Assembly: GCF_964355755.1 (NCBI RefSeq)
Contig: NC_092671.1
Span: 40,499,804-40,563,803, forward strand
Origin: Antedon mediterranea
Taxonomy: Eukaryota; Echinodermata; Crinoidea; Comatulida; Antedonidae
DNA length: 64,000 nt
Direction: 5' to 3'
The notes under the pieces were generated by a model. That model saw nothing but the letters and a program-made list of their open reading frames with translations, was not told the origin of the DNA and ran no database searches. Numbering within the stretch: position 1 is the first letter of the stretch; every line of letters starts with the position of its first letter. A program made the translations under genes and the position numbers. This document shows positions 11,001-26,000 of the stretch, one piece after another.

Positions 11001-14000
11001 ATTTCTAAAATGTAAATGTTGAATTAATTTTGTAATATATAGCTTTTAATGTAGCTTAAACAGTTAAAACATTAGTAACACATTAACATTTGATTAGTAT
11101 GATGTAAATAATATTAGTTTTCTGTAACCATGAACATTTCAGATCAGAAACTTAAAATAGAACATTATATAAAGAAGGAACATAATACATGATCTACCTA
11201 AAACAAAGAAAATAATATACAAGTTTCTTTTTTAATCATAGCTGTTATGAATTATCATTGTAATTATTTAAATGCTTATAAAAATGTTTAAAAAAAGTTT
11301 AGTCAGTTTCCAATAACCAGAAATGCATGCATGCAATTATGGATTTAAAGTCAGGAGTAGAAGAAGTTGTTATGAAAATACAATATTCGAAATGTACAAT
11401 ATTCACTAGATATTGAACAAATTCAATTTTATTGCCTTGTACAGTCTACTCTCCCAATACCGGACTCTCCGAAAAACAAAACCAGACTTTTCCTGAGGTC
11501 CAAAATGTCCCAAATTACCATTAGAAACTGCATACCAGACTATTCAGAAAACCGGACATATTAGGTTAGTCCAAATGTGTCCGGTATTGGGAGAGTTAAC
11601 TGTATATGTAGATACAAGGAACCATTGCCTCCACCAAATGTTACATTAAAGAACCTTGGTTGTACTCCCATGGCATCCAGCTCATATTCAGAAAGCAGTA
11701 ACAAGCAATAATGTTTTCCCTTAATGTTGTTATTTAAGCATGCAAATGCTAAACGTCTCCAAAGTATGTTACTCACTGTTTTTTCTTGTGCGATATTTCT
11801 GATTGGATGAAGCTAATAAACAAATGCATGAAAACAAAAATGAGCATGCTCAGTAAAGCCTCAGTGGCTATCCCATCATGCCACTGAGATTGCTTGACAA
11901 CGTGCTGGCATGGTAACTTCATAACAGTACTATATGAATATCATAACGTGTATATAGTCCAATTATGAATGTATTGCTCAGCAAAACATGGGGATAAATG
12001 CCGTGCAATGTAGCTACATATGATGTAAAGGGGAACATGATGATTTTAAATAGTGAAAAAAAAAACAGGGGGAAAATTGACAATGATAAATATAATTGCT
12101 ATTAATATTGACATAAAAAGAAACTTACATTTTGAATAACATAATACTTACTAGCAATGGCGGCACCAAATGCATGACCTGAATTTAACAGTCTGTTTTT
12201 TAGTGTTGTCCTACCAACCCCTTGTGCACCAATTAACACTAACGATCTTCGTTGGAAGGGTGGCATTCTCTCAACTTCCTCGTATATAGGGATGTCATTT
12301 TGATCAAACTCATAATTCTTTTTTGTTGAATATATCTTTGATTTCCTTTTCTTTGACATAAATATATCAGTTATTTTTTCTATTAAAAAAACAATTTAAA
12401 GGAACTGTTATAAGTTCTTCAATTCATATCATATTTAGTAGGATGTGTTCCATGGTTCACATACTAATACAGCTGTAACTTAATGGTTGCCTTTCAATCC
12501 CAGAGTTCAATGTTCAATCCTGACCTAATTGAGGTTTGCAACTCACCACTGTTTCTACTCTCTAAAGCTAATAAAGTTTGATAGTGTGGACAGGGCTTTT
12601 AGCCTCAAATGAAACTTATAATTGGCCATAATGCAAGCATTGCATGCAAAGAAACTGCCACCTACTGCCACCAAGTTATGTTTTATATTTTATTTATCTG
12701 CTATAAAAATGTTTAATGACTAGTTATACTGTAATTATCTTTAATGATAATTATCTGAACAAAGTTTCACAGGCTACAAATTCTTACTTTTACTAGTTTT
12801 TGAATTGTTTTGTTTAGGAACAAAAGCTCGCCTTCTCTCCTGTAGCTCCTGGCTTGGAATTAACCCTGCAGAATGCTCTGATCCAACAACAGCAGCCTTG
12901 CAATAAAACAAAAACATTATTATTATGATTTAGATATGTAACAATCGTAATATGAGTCTAATTACACAAAAGCATAACAACTTAAATAGAAACTTGAAGA
13001 TTGTACATAATAGCTCATCACATAGCATCCCTAAGGCCATTATGCTAATAAATAAAATGTTTGTATTATACATGAATTATTAATGTAATAGAATAAAGTT
13101 ATAGACACTATGTAGTTTCATGATTCGTGATGTAGAAGGTGTATTTGTTCAAATTATAGTTTTGCATAATGATCACTACTATGTTTGATGTTATATCAAT
13201 GATTTGATGAACAAACTCTTTACTATTATACTCTATGCCTAAAACTAACATTTCTGGTTGATGGGAAGAAAATTGATGGTGTATACCAGCAGGCTTAAAC
13301 ATTACACATAATATGTGTAGCACTTGATGCTGTATACCAGCAGACTTAAACATTACACATAATATGTGTAGCACTTGATGCTGTATACCAGCAGGCTTAA
13401 ACATTACACATAATATGTGTAGCACTTGATGCTGTATACCAGCAGACTTAAACATTACACATAATATGTGTAGCACTTGATGGTGTATACTAGCAGGCTT
13501 AAACATTACACATAATATGTGTAGCACTTGATGGTGTATACCAGCAGGCTTAAACATTACACATAATATGTGTAGCACTTGATGCTGTATACCAGGAGGC
13601 TTAAACATTACACATAATATGTGTAGCACTTGATGGTGTATACCAGACTTAAACATTACACATAATATGTGTAGCACTTGATGCTGTATACCAGCAGGCT
13701 TAAACATTACACATAATATGTGTAGCACTTGATGGTGTATACTAGCAGGCTTAAACATTACACATAATATGTGTAGCACTTGATGCTGTATACCAGCAGG
13801 CTTAAACATTACACATAATATGTGTAGCACTTAATGCTGTATACGAGCAGACTTAAACATTACACATAATATGTGTAGCACTTGATGCTGTATACCAGCA
13901 GGCTTAAACATTACACATAATATGTGTAGCACTTGATGCTCCTGTATACCAGCAGACTTAAACATTACACATAATATGTGTAGCACTTAATGCTGTATAC

Positions 14001-17000
14001 TAGCAGGCTTAAACATTACACATAATATGTGTAGCACTTAATGCTGTATACCAGCAGACTTAAACATTACACATATGTGTAGCACTTGATGCTGTATACC
14101 AGGCTTAAACATTACACATAATATGTGTAGCACTTGATGCTGTATACTAGCAGGCTTAAACATTACACATAATATGTGTAGCACTTGATGCTGTATACCA
14201 GGCTTAAACATTACACATAATATGTGTAGCACTTGATGCTGTATACCAGACTTAAACATTACACATAATATGTGTAGCACTTGATGCTGTATACCAGCAG
14301 ACTTAAACATTACACATAATATGTGTAGCACTTGATGGTGTATACTAGCAGACTTAAACATTACACATAATATGTGTAGCACTTGATGGTGTATACTAGC
14401 AGGCTTAAACATTACACATAATATGTGTAGCACTTGATGCTGTATACCAGCAGACTTAAACATTACACATATGTGTAGCACTTGATGCTGTATACTAGCA
14501 GGCTTAAACATTACACATAATATGTGTAGCACTTGATGGTGTATACCAGCAGGCTTAAACATTACACATAATATGTGTAGCACTTGATGCTGTATACCAG
14601 CAGACTTAAACATTACACATAATATGTGTAGCACTTGATGCTGTATACTAGCAGGCTTAAACATTACACATAATATGTGTAGCACTTGATGCTGTATACC
14701 AGGAGGCTTAAACATTACACATATGTGTAGCACTTGATGCTGTATACCAGGCTTAAACATTACACATAATATGTGTAGCACTTGATGCTGTATACCAGGC
14801 TTAAACATTACACATAATATGTGCAGCACTTAATGCTGTATACTAGCAGGCTTAAACATTACACATAATATGTGTAGCACTTGATGCTGTATACCAGCAG
14901 ACTTAAACATTACACATAATATGTGTAGCACTTGATGCTGTATACCAGCAGACTTAAACATTACACATAATATGTGTAGCACTTGATGCTGTATACCAGA
15001 CTTAAACATTACACATAATATGTGTAGCACTTGATGCTGTATACCAGCAGACTTAAACATTACACATAATATGTGTAGCACTTGATGCTGTATACCAGCA
15101 GACTTAAACATTACACATATGTGTAGCACTTGATGCTGTATACCAGGCTTAAACATTACACATAATATGTGTAGCACTTGATGCTGTATACCAGGCTTAA
15201 ACATTACACATAATATGTGTAGCACTTGATGCTGTATACCAGCAGACTTAAACATTACACATAATATGTGTAGCACTTGATGGTGTATACTAGCAGGCTT
15301 AAACATTACACATAATATGTGTAGCACTTGATGCTGTATACCAGCAGACTTAAACATTACACATAATATGTGTAGCACTTGATGGTGTATACTAGCAGGC
15401 TTAAACATTACACATAATATGTGTAGCACTTGATGCTGTATACCAGCAGACTTAAACATTACACATAATATGTGTAGCACTTGATGGTGTATACTAGCAG
15501 GCTTAAACATTACACATAATATGTGTAGCACTTGATGCTGTATACCAGCAGACTTAAACATTACACATAATATGTGTAGCACTTGATGGTGTATACTAGC
15601 AGGCTTAAACATTACACATAATATGTGTAGCACTTGATGGTGTATACTAGCAGGCTTAAACATTACACATAATATGTGTAGCACTTGATGCTGTATACCA
15701 GGCTTAAACATTACACATAATATGTGTAGCACTTGATGCTGTATACCAGCAGACTTAAACATTACACATAATATGTGTAGCACTTGATGGTGTATACTAG
15801 CAGGCTTAAACATTACACATAATATGTGTAGCACTTGATGCTGTATACCAGCAGACTTAAACATTACACATAATATGTGTAGCACTTGATGGTGTATACT
15901 AGCAGGCTTAAACATTACACATAATATGTGTAGCACTTGATGCTGTATACCAGCAGACTTAAACATTACACATAATATGTGTAGCACTTGATGCTGTATA
16001 CCAGGCTTAAACATTACACATAATATGTGTAGCACTTGATGCTGTATACCAGCAGACTTAAACATTACACATAATATGTGTAGCACTTGATGCTGTATAC
16101 CAGCAGACTTAAACATTACACATAATATGTGTAGCACTTGATGCTGTATACCAGCAGACTTAAACATTACACATAATATGTGTAGCACTTGATGCTGTAT
16201 ACCAGCAGACTTAAACATTACACATAATATGTGTAGCACTTGATGCTGTATACTAGCAGGCTTAAACATTACACATAATATGTGTAGCACTTAATGCTGT
16301 ATACTAGCAGGCTTAAACATTACACATAGTATGTGTAGCACTTAATGCTGTATACCAGCAGGCTTAAACATTACACATAATATGTGTAGCACTTGATACT
16401 GTATACCAGCAGGCTTAAACATTACACATAATATGTGTAGCACTTGATGGTGTATACTAGCAGACTTAAACATTACACATAATATGTGCAGCACTTGATG
16501 CTGTATACCAGGCTTAAACATTACACATAATATGTGTAGCACTTGATGCTCCTGTATACCAGCAGGCTTAAACATTACACATAATATGTGTAGCACTTGA
16601 TGCTGTATACCAGGCTTAAACATTACACATAATATGTGTAGCACTTGATGCTGTATACCAGCAGACTTAAACATTACACATAATATGTGTAGCACTTGAT
16701 GCTGTATACCAGGCTTAAACATTACACATAATATGTGCAGCACTTGATGCTGTATACCAGCAGACTTAAACATTACACATAATATGTGTAGCACTTGATG
16801 GTGTATACTAGCAGGCTTAAACATTACACATAATATGTGTAGCACTTGATGCTGTATACCAGCAGACTTAAACATTACACATAATATGTGTAGCACTTGA
16901 TGCTGTATACTAGCAGGCTTAAACATTACACATAATATGTGTAGCACTTGATGCTGTATACCAGCAGACTTAAACATTACACATAATATGTGTAGCACTT

Positions 17001-20000
17001 GATGCTGTATACTAGCAGGCTTAAACATTACACATAATATGTGTAGCACTTGATGCTGTATACCAGCAGACTTAAACATTACACATAATATGTGTAGCAC
17101 TTGATGCTGTATACTAGCAGGCTTAAACATTACACATAATATGTGTAGCACTTGATGCTGTATACTAGCAGGCTTAAACATTACACATAATATGTGTAGC
17201 AGATAACACTTTCTGCTATAATTTGCTTTCTACTATTCTTTGTCTAGCAATCTTTTCTAAGTAAACTTGTTTATACCATGATAAAGCATGCTTTATACGT
17301 GAACTTTGAAGAGACCCACATTAATTATTGATTAATCAATACTGCATCCATCAATGACTTTTGGATATACAGTTAGTATGTGTTAGACAATAATATTGAC
17401 TCACTATACTATGCATGTGTATTGAATGTGATTGTACTATAATCTACTGTATGGAAACAGAATAATGTCAACAATCCACTATGAGAATAGCAATATCTGG
17501 TCTAACAATATCATTGATGAGCCGCTCATCAACATAACAGGCGCCAGATTTATCAAACTTGCTTAGCAAAAAAGTCGTCTTAACTTTGCCTTAAATCCTT
17601 GATTTAGATTTATTAATATATCTAAGCAAAAATATTTGCTTAATTATATCTTAAATCTAAGACGAACAACACCCTGCCTAAAGGCCAATTTACACAGACG
17701 AGCGGTAACGGTAAGCGGTAAAGTTGAGCGGAAAACGCAAAAATAGAATCTATGTTATTTCTTATGACCATTTACACAGAACGCGGAGCAGACGAGCGGA
17801 AATCCGCTCAGGATCGAAACAGATTCGATTTTGTGAAAATACCGCGCAGTAATTATGGATTCTTGCCAACCAACGACATGATTGAAATGACGTCATCTAT
17901 CAACAAATTTTTTTTTGCGTCCGTCGAGTGAAAGACGACAATAAATACGAGTGCCGTTAGTAGGCCTAGCCTATAGTTTCTTCTTCTTTTTATTCAGAAA
18001 TACAAACACCTACGACGTGACTAATGTTCGTATAAGGATAGTGAAAAGAAAATATACATTTTAGTACGTTATTAGGCAACAATTCCCTCTAAAACTTAGG
18101 CCTGTGTGTGCTAGGCCTACTGACAGTCAGTCACATCCAGGCCAGCAGTGACTGTAACATGCATTAACCTCGAGGCCTACACGCACCTACTTTCCACCAC
18201 TCTGTTCGCGAACTCCGCGCGCTGTGTAAATGGGAAAAGCCACGCGGTTTTTCGCTTACAATTACCGCTTACCGTTACCGCTCGTCTGTGTAAATTGGCC
18301 TTTAAGATGAAAAATTTTGTCTTATCCTACTTCTTAAATATTTCAGCTTAAGCAAAAATATAAGCAAATATTGAATAAATGCAAATCTACCTCCCTACAC
18401 CTTTCTCCTACCCTGTCATAACACACATTAACCTCCCCCTTCAAACACCAATCTTCTAACCCTTACATACCTGCCACCAATTTGCATCATCTTTTTCTAC
18501 AATTTGTAAGATATCTCCTGATTTAAATGCCAGTCCAGCTTCTCGACAAGGAATCAATTTATCTTTACTCGGATCAAAACTAAAATGAGCTTTAATGTAA
18601 ATCTGGATAAGAAATCAAAATGAATTAGCATATAAAATATATTAGTGAAGAAAAATTGCATTTTTGCTTTCAATTTTTTATTTTCTATTTCTGGTGAAAA
18701 TCCTTCATTATCTGAATGTGTTTTTTTTCTGGTCAGTATGTTTCATGGTTTAATCCTTATAGGAATGCAAACTACTTGCCTTTAGGCAGTTATATTCAAG
18801 AGGACGGAAGCATTAGGAAGCTATATCAAACGGAAACTATATTATTACAGCCCGACAGATTTGAAAATTTAGTAATTTGTAAGATCTTTTTTTACTACTA
18901 CTTACCGGTGCAGGTGAAACAATATCCTGGTAACTTGGAATAATCTTTAACATGATGCCTCCAGCGGAATTCTTCATCTCTTGTTGAAGTGCTTCAGGAT
19001 CATTTGTTACATCTCTCCCATTTATCTCTTTTATAACATCTCCAACATTTAACAAACCTAAATTAAGTAAAACAAATTAGAATCTACAATTCATAACTCA
19101 TATGTAATTGATGTGTTTTAACAATTTTTTAGCATGGAGAGCTGATTTGATAGTGCTTAGCATGGCAATTCACAGGGTGTTGCACCTCTGCCTTGTGTAT
19201 AATGATGTTGATTGAAAAATGTACCGGAAAATGTAACTATTTTGTAACATGGAGAGCTGATTTGATAGTTCTTAGCACTTATGGCAATCCTCAAGATGCT
19301 GCATCTCTGCCTTGTGTATAATGATGTTGATTGAAAATTGTACCGGAAAATGTAATCATTTCGTAGCATGGAGAGCTGATTTGCGTGACAATCCTCAGGG
19401 TGCTGCACCTTTGCCTTGTGTATAAAGCTTGATTCCCACTAGAACGTAACGCAAGGACGTAAACGCAACGCAAGCGTTTTAATCAATGACAAGCGAAGTT
19501 ATAGACAGTTAGCAATCACAAGCGAATAAGCCATCGCTTGTGATTGGTCAATTCACTTGCGCTGCGTTACGTCTTTGCGTTGCGTCGCTAGTGGGAACCA
19601 CGCTTTAGGTTGTCTGATTTGCAGCAATAAAGAAATTGAATTGAATTGAAAATTGTACTGGAAAATGTAATAGAATAAATGTAACAGTACTGTATACGTA
19701 TCATCAATAATAAAACCTTACCTTGCTTATCTATCATGCCTCCTTGTAAAACCTTACCTTGCTTATCTATCATGCCTCCTTGTAAAACCTTACCTTGCTT
19801 ATCTATCATGCCTCCTTGTAAAACCTTACCTTGCTTATCTATCATGCCTCCTTGTAAAACCTTACCTTGCTTATCTATCATGCCTCCTTGTAAAACCTTA
19901 CCTTGCTTATCTATCATGCCTCCTTGTAAAACCTTACCTTGCTTATCTATCATGCCTCCTTGTAAAACCTTACCTTGCTTATCTATCATGCCTCCTTGTA

Positions 20001-23000
20001 AAACCTTACCTTGCTTATCTATCTATCATGCCTCCTTGTAAAACCTTACCTTGCTTATCTATCATGCCTCCTTGTAAAACCTTACCTTGCTTATCTATCA
20101 TGCCTCCTTGTAAAACCTTACCTTGCTTATCTATCATGCCTCCTTGTAAAACCTTACCTTGCTTATCTATCATGCCTCCTTGTAAAACCTTACCTTGCTT
20201 ATCTATCATGCCTCCTTGTAAAACCTTACCTTGCTTATCTATCATGCCTCCTTGTAAAATTCTAGAAATAACCACATCACCATCTTCCACCTTAAGGGTA
20301 ATGCCCTGAAATAAATCGTAAATAAATGTAAAAAAAATAACACATAACAAATATCATAGTAGCCTGACAGCCAACCAAGCTACCACCATCCTCATCACAT
20401 CATTTAAATGGACTGATTACCTAAATACCATTATGATTCTGTTTTCTACCAGTCCTAATATTGATGGCATGAGCTAAAAAAATCAAGGATCTCAATACTG
20501 TTAGTGTTACTGAAATTAATTACCCTAACCATTTTGGTGACCCAAGCAAGACGTTGTAGGCCTACAGTAGTTACACTTACCAAGGGTTCCGAGTCTGTTT
20601 TCCTGACACCAACCATTCTGATGGCTTGACCTGTCGGGTTGTAGGCTGACAATGGCTTTCCTTCTAATGCTGGGTAAGAATTTCTATCATATGCTTTTAT
20701 TGCAACTAGGTCATGTGATTCCATCAATGACTAAAATGAATTGTTAAATTTGAAATTTATTATACAAACATTATTGTGTGTGTCAAGAAAAAGAGATTGG
20801 CATGATTGGATGTACTATACAATAGTGTGCATCAATTACTAACAGTAAAGGCTTAACTTCTTTTAATTGGTCTGTACTTATTGAGTAAATGGATTAAGTA
20901 AACACTCCCAGGTTACTTACATGAAAATTAAGGTCTTGGAGAATGCCAGCTAATTCTGCAGCGTTGTTGCTGGAAGCTATCAAGGGTTCAATATCTTCCA
21001 TCACTTCTCCTAGTAATTCTCTTGATTTTGTTTGGACCGGGGTCAACGCAAGATCTTCCAACCTGTCATGAGCCTGTTAAAATTAAATTAAATAAATCAA
21101 AGGGATGAAATAAATGAAGAGACGTACAAAAAAGATGGTGGACATTTAGAGGTTTGATTTCTAGTGAACCTTTTATAAGATAATTCATTTTAAAAATATA
21201 CAATTAAAATTACAATTATAATATAAAATCTAGAATATCCAAAAATGGCAAAAAAGACAAAGTATATTACCATGGCAACAATGACTAATAACATTATCAA
21301 GATGTAAATAATGCTCTTAAGGTAATGAGAGCTTTGTATAATTATCTCATAATTGTCATTATAAATATTATGCTTAGAGAAAATCATAATCAGGCCTGTT
21401 GTTTACATTACAACCATGACAAACAATAGATTAATCAAGTGTTGCTAAAATGTACTTTCTATAAATCATCATAATTTCTTAATAACTTGATTATTTGGCA
21501 CTTTTTGTTATAACCATGATAAACAATAGATTTAAATCATTAAATCATAATTTCTTAATTACTGTAGAGTAACTTGATTATTTGGAATTTTCTGTTAGAA
21601 ACAATTGTTGTACATATTATATTTATCACCATACAAACTAAAGTATTGCTTTTACATTATCACAAAATATCTCATTCACATTAACCAAGCATACTACACA
21701 ATACTGATGAGCTTTTTGTAATACAAAATATTTATACATCGATTTTGAGTATTTTATTACACTGTTACAGTATAATAAAGAATGTATTTATTGCAAAATG
21801 ATATCAATGTCTTTATTGTTTATTTTGCTCTAATCTATTGTTTGGTTTATTAACATAATTTGATATAGCTTTATATATATTCATATTGTTTGTTTGAGTG
21901 GAACACAGAGAGACCATTATTTTGATAGTGCTTAGCACTCATGGCAATCTTCAGGTTACTGCACCTTGTCAAATAGTTGTATTTGTAATAATAATAATAC
22001 CATTTGATAGTGCTTAGCACTCATGGCAATCTTCAGGTTGCTGCACCTTGTCAAATAGTTGTATTTGTAATAATAATAATAATAAGTAAACAACATTTAA
22101 ATACTGTGTTAATAATAATATACTACTAAACCCATCAAATTTGATTTTAAATTATTAAATTATACTGAATGGAAAAAAGCAGTATTGAAAAATTATTAAA
22201 ATTTCTAAACAAAGAAAAACATGAAACAACTTTTTTAATTAATTTGAAGAAACTTATATAAATGATATAAATTTGCTATGCATGACTGCTCAGGTTTTTT
22301 TGCATTTTTTTACATTTCATTACACTTTATGCAACATTGATTCTCATCTGAAGGTCAGTAAATGTCAAATTCAAAATCTATTTTTAGATATTGAACAAAA
22401 ATGGCAATGGCTAAAAACCCCTAGTAGTAAACAACTAACCTGTAGTTTCTCATCAAATGCATTATATTGACATGCTATCACAATCAACATCTTTAAATTT
22501 AAGTTTTTTAAAAAGAACAAGTTAACAGCATCATATAATAGTCTCAATCCAAATGTTCTGACTAAAAATAAAGCTGAAAATGATTTGGATCAATAGTTTA
22601 AAATAAAAAGGAATTTGATTGGATAGTTATGGGGACGTATAGATTAGTAAAAGAAACTGACTGTGTAGTTTCACCTTGATACTGTAGTCCCATGGTCATG
22701 GCCCCTTGCTGAAGACTGATCAATAGTGCACAATGTTCTATAAACTAGTATGAAGGAAATGCTGGGAATAATGTTGTCCACAGTATTTCTACTGCTGAAT
22801 AAATAAATTCAACACAATTTCATATACTTCTATAATAAGTATACTACTATTCTGTTTCAAATCAGTTTTCACCAAAAAAAAAAATCCAATAAAAATGTGT
22901 ATGAAAATATTTTGAGAATTTAAGATGTTACAAAAAGTAGGGCAAAAAATTAAGATAATTATGTTGCAGAGAAAAGCATTAAAATTGATCAGCTGCTTGT

Positions 23001-26000
23001 ACAATTACTGTTTGACTTGATCAGTATGATTACAGCTGCTTGTACAAGTACTGTTTGACTTGACGTCATAAAAGTACATAAATCTAAGATATTTATGAAA
23101 TGATATCTTGTATTAAGTATGAATGGTATTTTGAATGAGACACATGATATAGGCAGCAGTGTGCTAGGTTAATACATGCAACAGTGACTTAGTTATAAAT
23201 ATCTACATCATGATTATTTATACATTCTGAATCTGGTAGCTACGGTACTGTACAAACGCCATCATATACTGTAGGCTATCAAATATAGGTAGCGCTCCAA
23301 TATGGGCCTAGCTAGTTGCAATTACATTTTTATGTGGCCAAGCTTAGCGGTCCGGTCAATGTCCAGTGCGTCTAGTTGGGTCTTGAAATTAGTCAGAGTT
23401 AGTGCACATCTAGTCTAGTCAGGTAGAGCATTGCATTCTGGTACGATTCGTGGATATAGACAATGAAGGTAGTAGTAGTAGTACTAAAGAATTGCACTGT
23501 TTTTTTAAAATATGGATTATAATTTTTAAAGTAGATCAGCTAACACATCATTACAACCATATGCTACCAGGGAGGCTACTGAGGTCCATGATTCTTAAAC
23601 GCAAAATAATGTGATAAAAGTTCGTTATTAACATAACTATATACTGTAGCTGCTTTTGTTGATCAAATATACAATAAATGAAGAAGAAGTATTCCCAAAT
23701 TGTCATAATTTAAATTCTGAATAATTATCAATTTAATAAAATATGAGTTGTGAAAATTGTGAGAGCAAGCAAGCATAGAATAATAACACACTGAATATAA
23801 ATAGATGCAGTTCCTTAAATGCTGCATTATTATGTATTAATATTGTGTATGATAATGTTATATATTTATGTTTGTATTGTTTGGTTTTTTTTATCCTTTC
23901 AATGCTACAAATTAAGATTTTCTAATTTTAGAATTTAATTTGACTTTATTGTATTAATGATACCAACATTTTATTAACTTTCAATTGATCATCGACAAAA
24001 TAGTCTCCTTCAAACCGTAAGATTTTTAGACCTAAAATAAAGTAATTTTCTAAGGTATAATAAATATGATAAAGTTTGAAATTGTAGCAATTTATTGACC
24101 AATTTCAATACAAAGATGTTAACACAAAACATTTTTAGGCCAATTTTATAATTAGTATTTATTAATAGCTTATTCATAATGATATAAGTACAATAGGCCA
24201 AAATGGCTATATCATAATAGTTAATTCATAATTACTAGATGGTACGCTCGCTTCGCTCGCGTACCATCTAGGTCATGCCCACAGATGGTTCTCGAATACA
24301 TAATAATTTCAGCGTTAAAAAACTGGCGATTTGAAATGTACGTACCGCAGGACAATAATATTACATGTCGTGTACAGGAACGAATAAATAGACAGGGTTG
24401 AGTGATGGGGAAGAGGATGGGTGCAAAGAGGAACAATGTTAAAATATATTCTTTATCCATTTAGTAACGAAATATTAATTGCTTTCATGTTTTACAAATA
24501 ATATACCACTAAACACAGTAAAACATTGCGATGTAATACTTTGTTGAAACTATCACCGTCCTAGTCGATTGAAATAGTACAGCACATGTAACGATACATC
24601 ACTACGACGTGTATATGTTTATAATATAATGTAAAACAATTTGTGAAAACCACCTCTATTCGGGGAAAATCATAAATTCGATTTAATCGTCAATAAATAT
24701 TAAATTATCTAACTCAACTTAATTAGTAGGCCTAATGGTTTTCAATTGTTTCTTAGAGCCAATTCATACTTAAGTTGGTTCCTACCCTACCCACCAAAGT
24801 TGTTCTGCGTTTAGGGCATGTGATGCACCGTAGGCCTATTCTCTACTGGTTTTACAACGCTACTCATGCCAGTGAGGGAAAGGTGATGATGTGGGTGGTT
24901 TAACTGCAATAATAAAGATTTGTACATAATATACGGCGAGTGAAAACGCTAGCTCATTATCCGTTTAAAAAAAAATTATATCCAACCTCTGCAGCACAGA
25001 TTGAAAACAAAAATGGATCGAATTTCGAGTATACAGTACTGTACTTGCCTTTACGACGCCTGAGGGAATAGACACTTGTGAAACAGAGATTGGAATGTTC
25101 CATTTATCGCAAATCAATACATTTGTATAATCGTATATTAAATCTATCAAAATAGTATTTTTTTAAGAAAATCGGCCTGTCTTCAACATTATGATGCTGT
25201 ACTCTAGCTGTTCAACCAGTTTTCAGCTATTAAAAACAATTATCGTAGGAGGAGATAGGAAAATGCGAAGCCTCCTCGTATTTTTGTGGCGGGTATTTTT
25301 CAAGATGGACATCCATTAGACAGTGTATACCACGATCGGAAAACACCCCTATTTGGGGCAAATCGTTGAACCTAAATTCGTTTTAATCGTCAATAACTAA
25401 TTACCTAACTCAATTTAATTAGTAAACAGGGTTACATCAGATGGTTAAAATCAGTACCGAAAGTATGAACCAACTTTATATACCATCGAGTAGAAATTCT
25501 AGAAATAAACCGAGATTTACCGAATTTTGCCCTTACGTAAATTTATATATAGATGTGTAGGCACAATAGGCCAAAATGACTATATCAATAGCTAATTCTT
25601 AATTATCTCTTGAGAGAATGAAAGAGAAATCATTGATTAGAAATCAAATGAAAAATTAATCTATTCATGTATGAAAGACAAAGGTCATAGGTCATCACTA
25701 CTTTTACAAGGATCTCTTGTATGTCAGTACACAGCAACTTTCATTGTTAAAATATCATATTGCTTGTCTTAATAAACAAACAAAATAACAGTACAACAAA
25801 TATCAAGAATTGTTAACAAAAACTAGTACTGCGCATTCAACAATTTACTTTATAGCAAATCTTCTGATTTGAATTTATCTTTTATTTTTCTTATTAAAGG
25901 ATCTACTTGTATACGTGAGTACATAGCGACTTTCATTGTTAATTATATTATATATTAATTATAATCAATTTAATTATTTTATAGCAAATCTTCTGATTTA

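Noticed and set aside
12102-12359. Stand-alone 85-residue protein starting MSKKRKS
   Set aside because: This is an internal exon of the MPP-like gene; an acceptor at 12380 and phase continuity with the preceding exon show that the ATG is not a start.
13108-17181. Long minus-strand reading frames repeating LHILCVMFK...
   Set aside because: They are translations of the 51-bp satellite, whose length is divisible by 3. They lie in an intron and change wherever a unit loses bases; no splice or conservation evidence supports a protein.
13263-17202. CRISPR-like regular repeats
   Set aside because: There are no unique spacers; the whole 51-bp unit repeats, and the genome is eukaryotic.
19736-20309. 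Plus-strand frames repeating [12 protein letters not shown]
   Set aside because: These are the reverse of the 36-bp PDZ exon/donor array. The real signal is on the minus strand with exon and splice-site structure.
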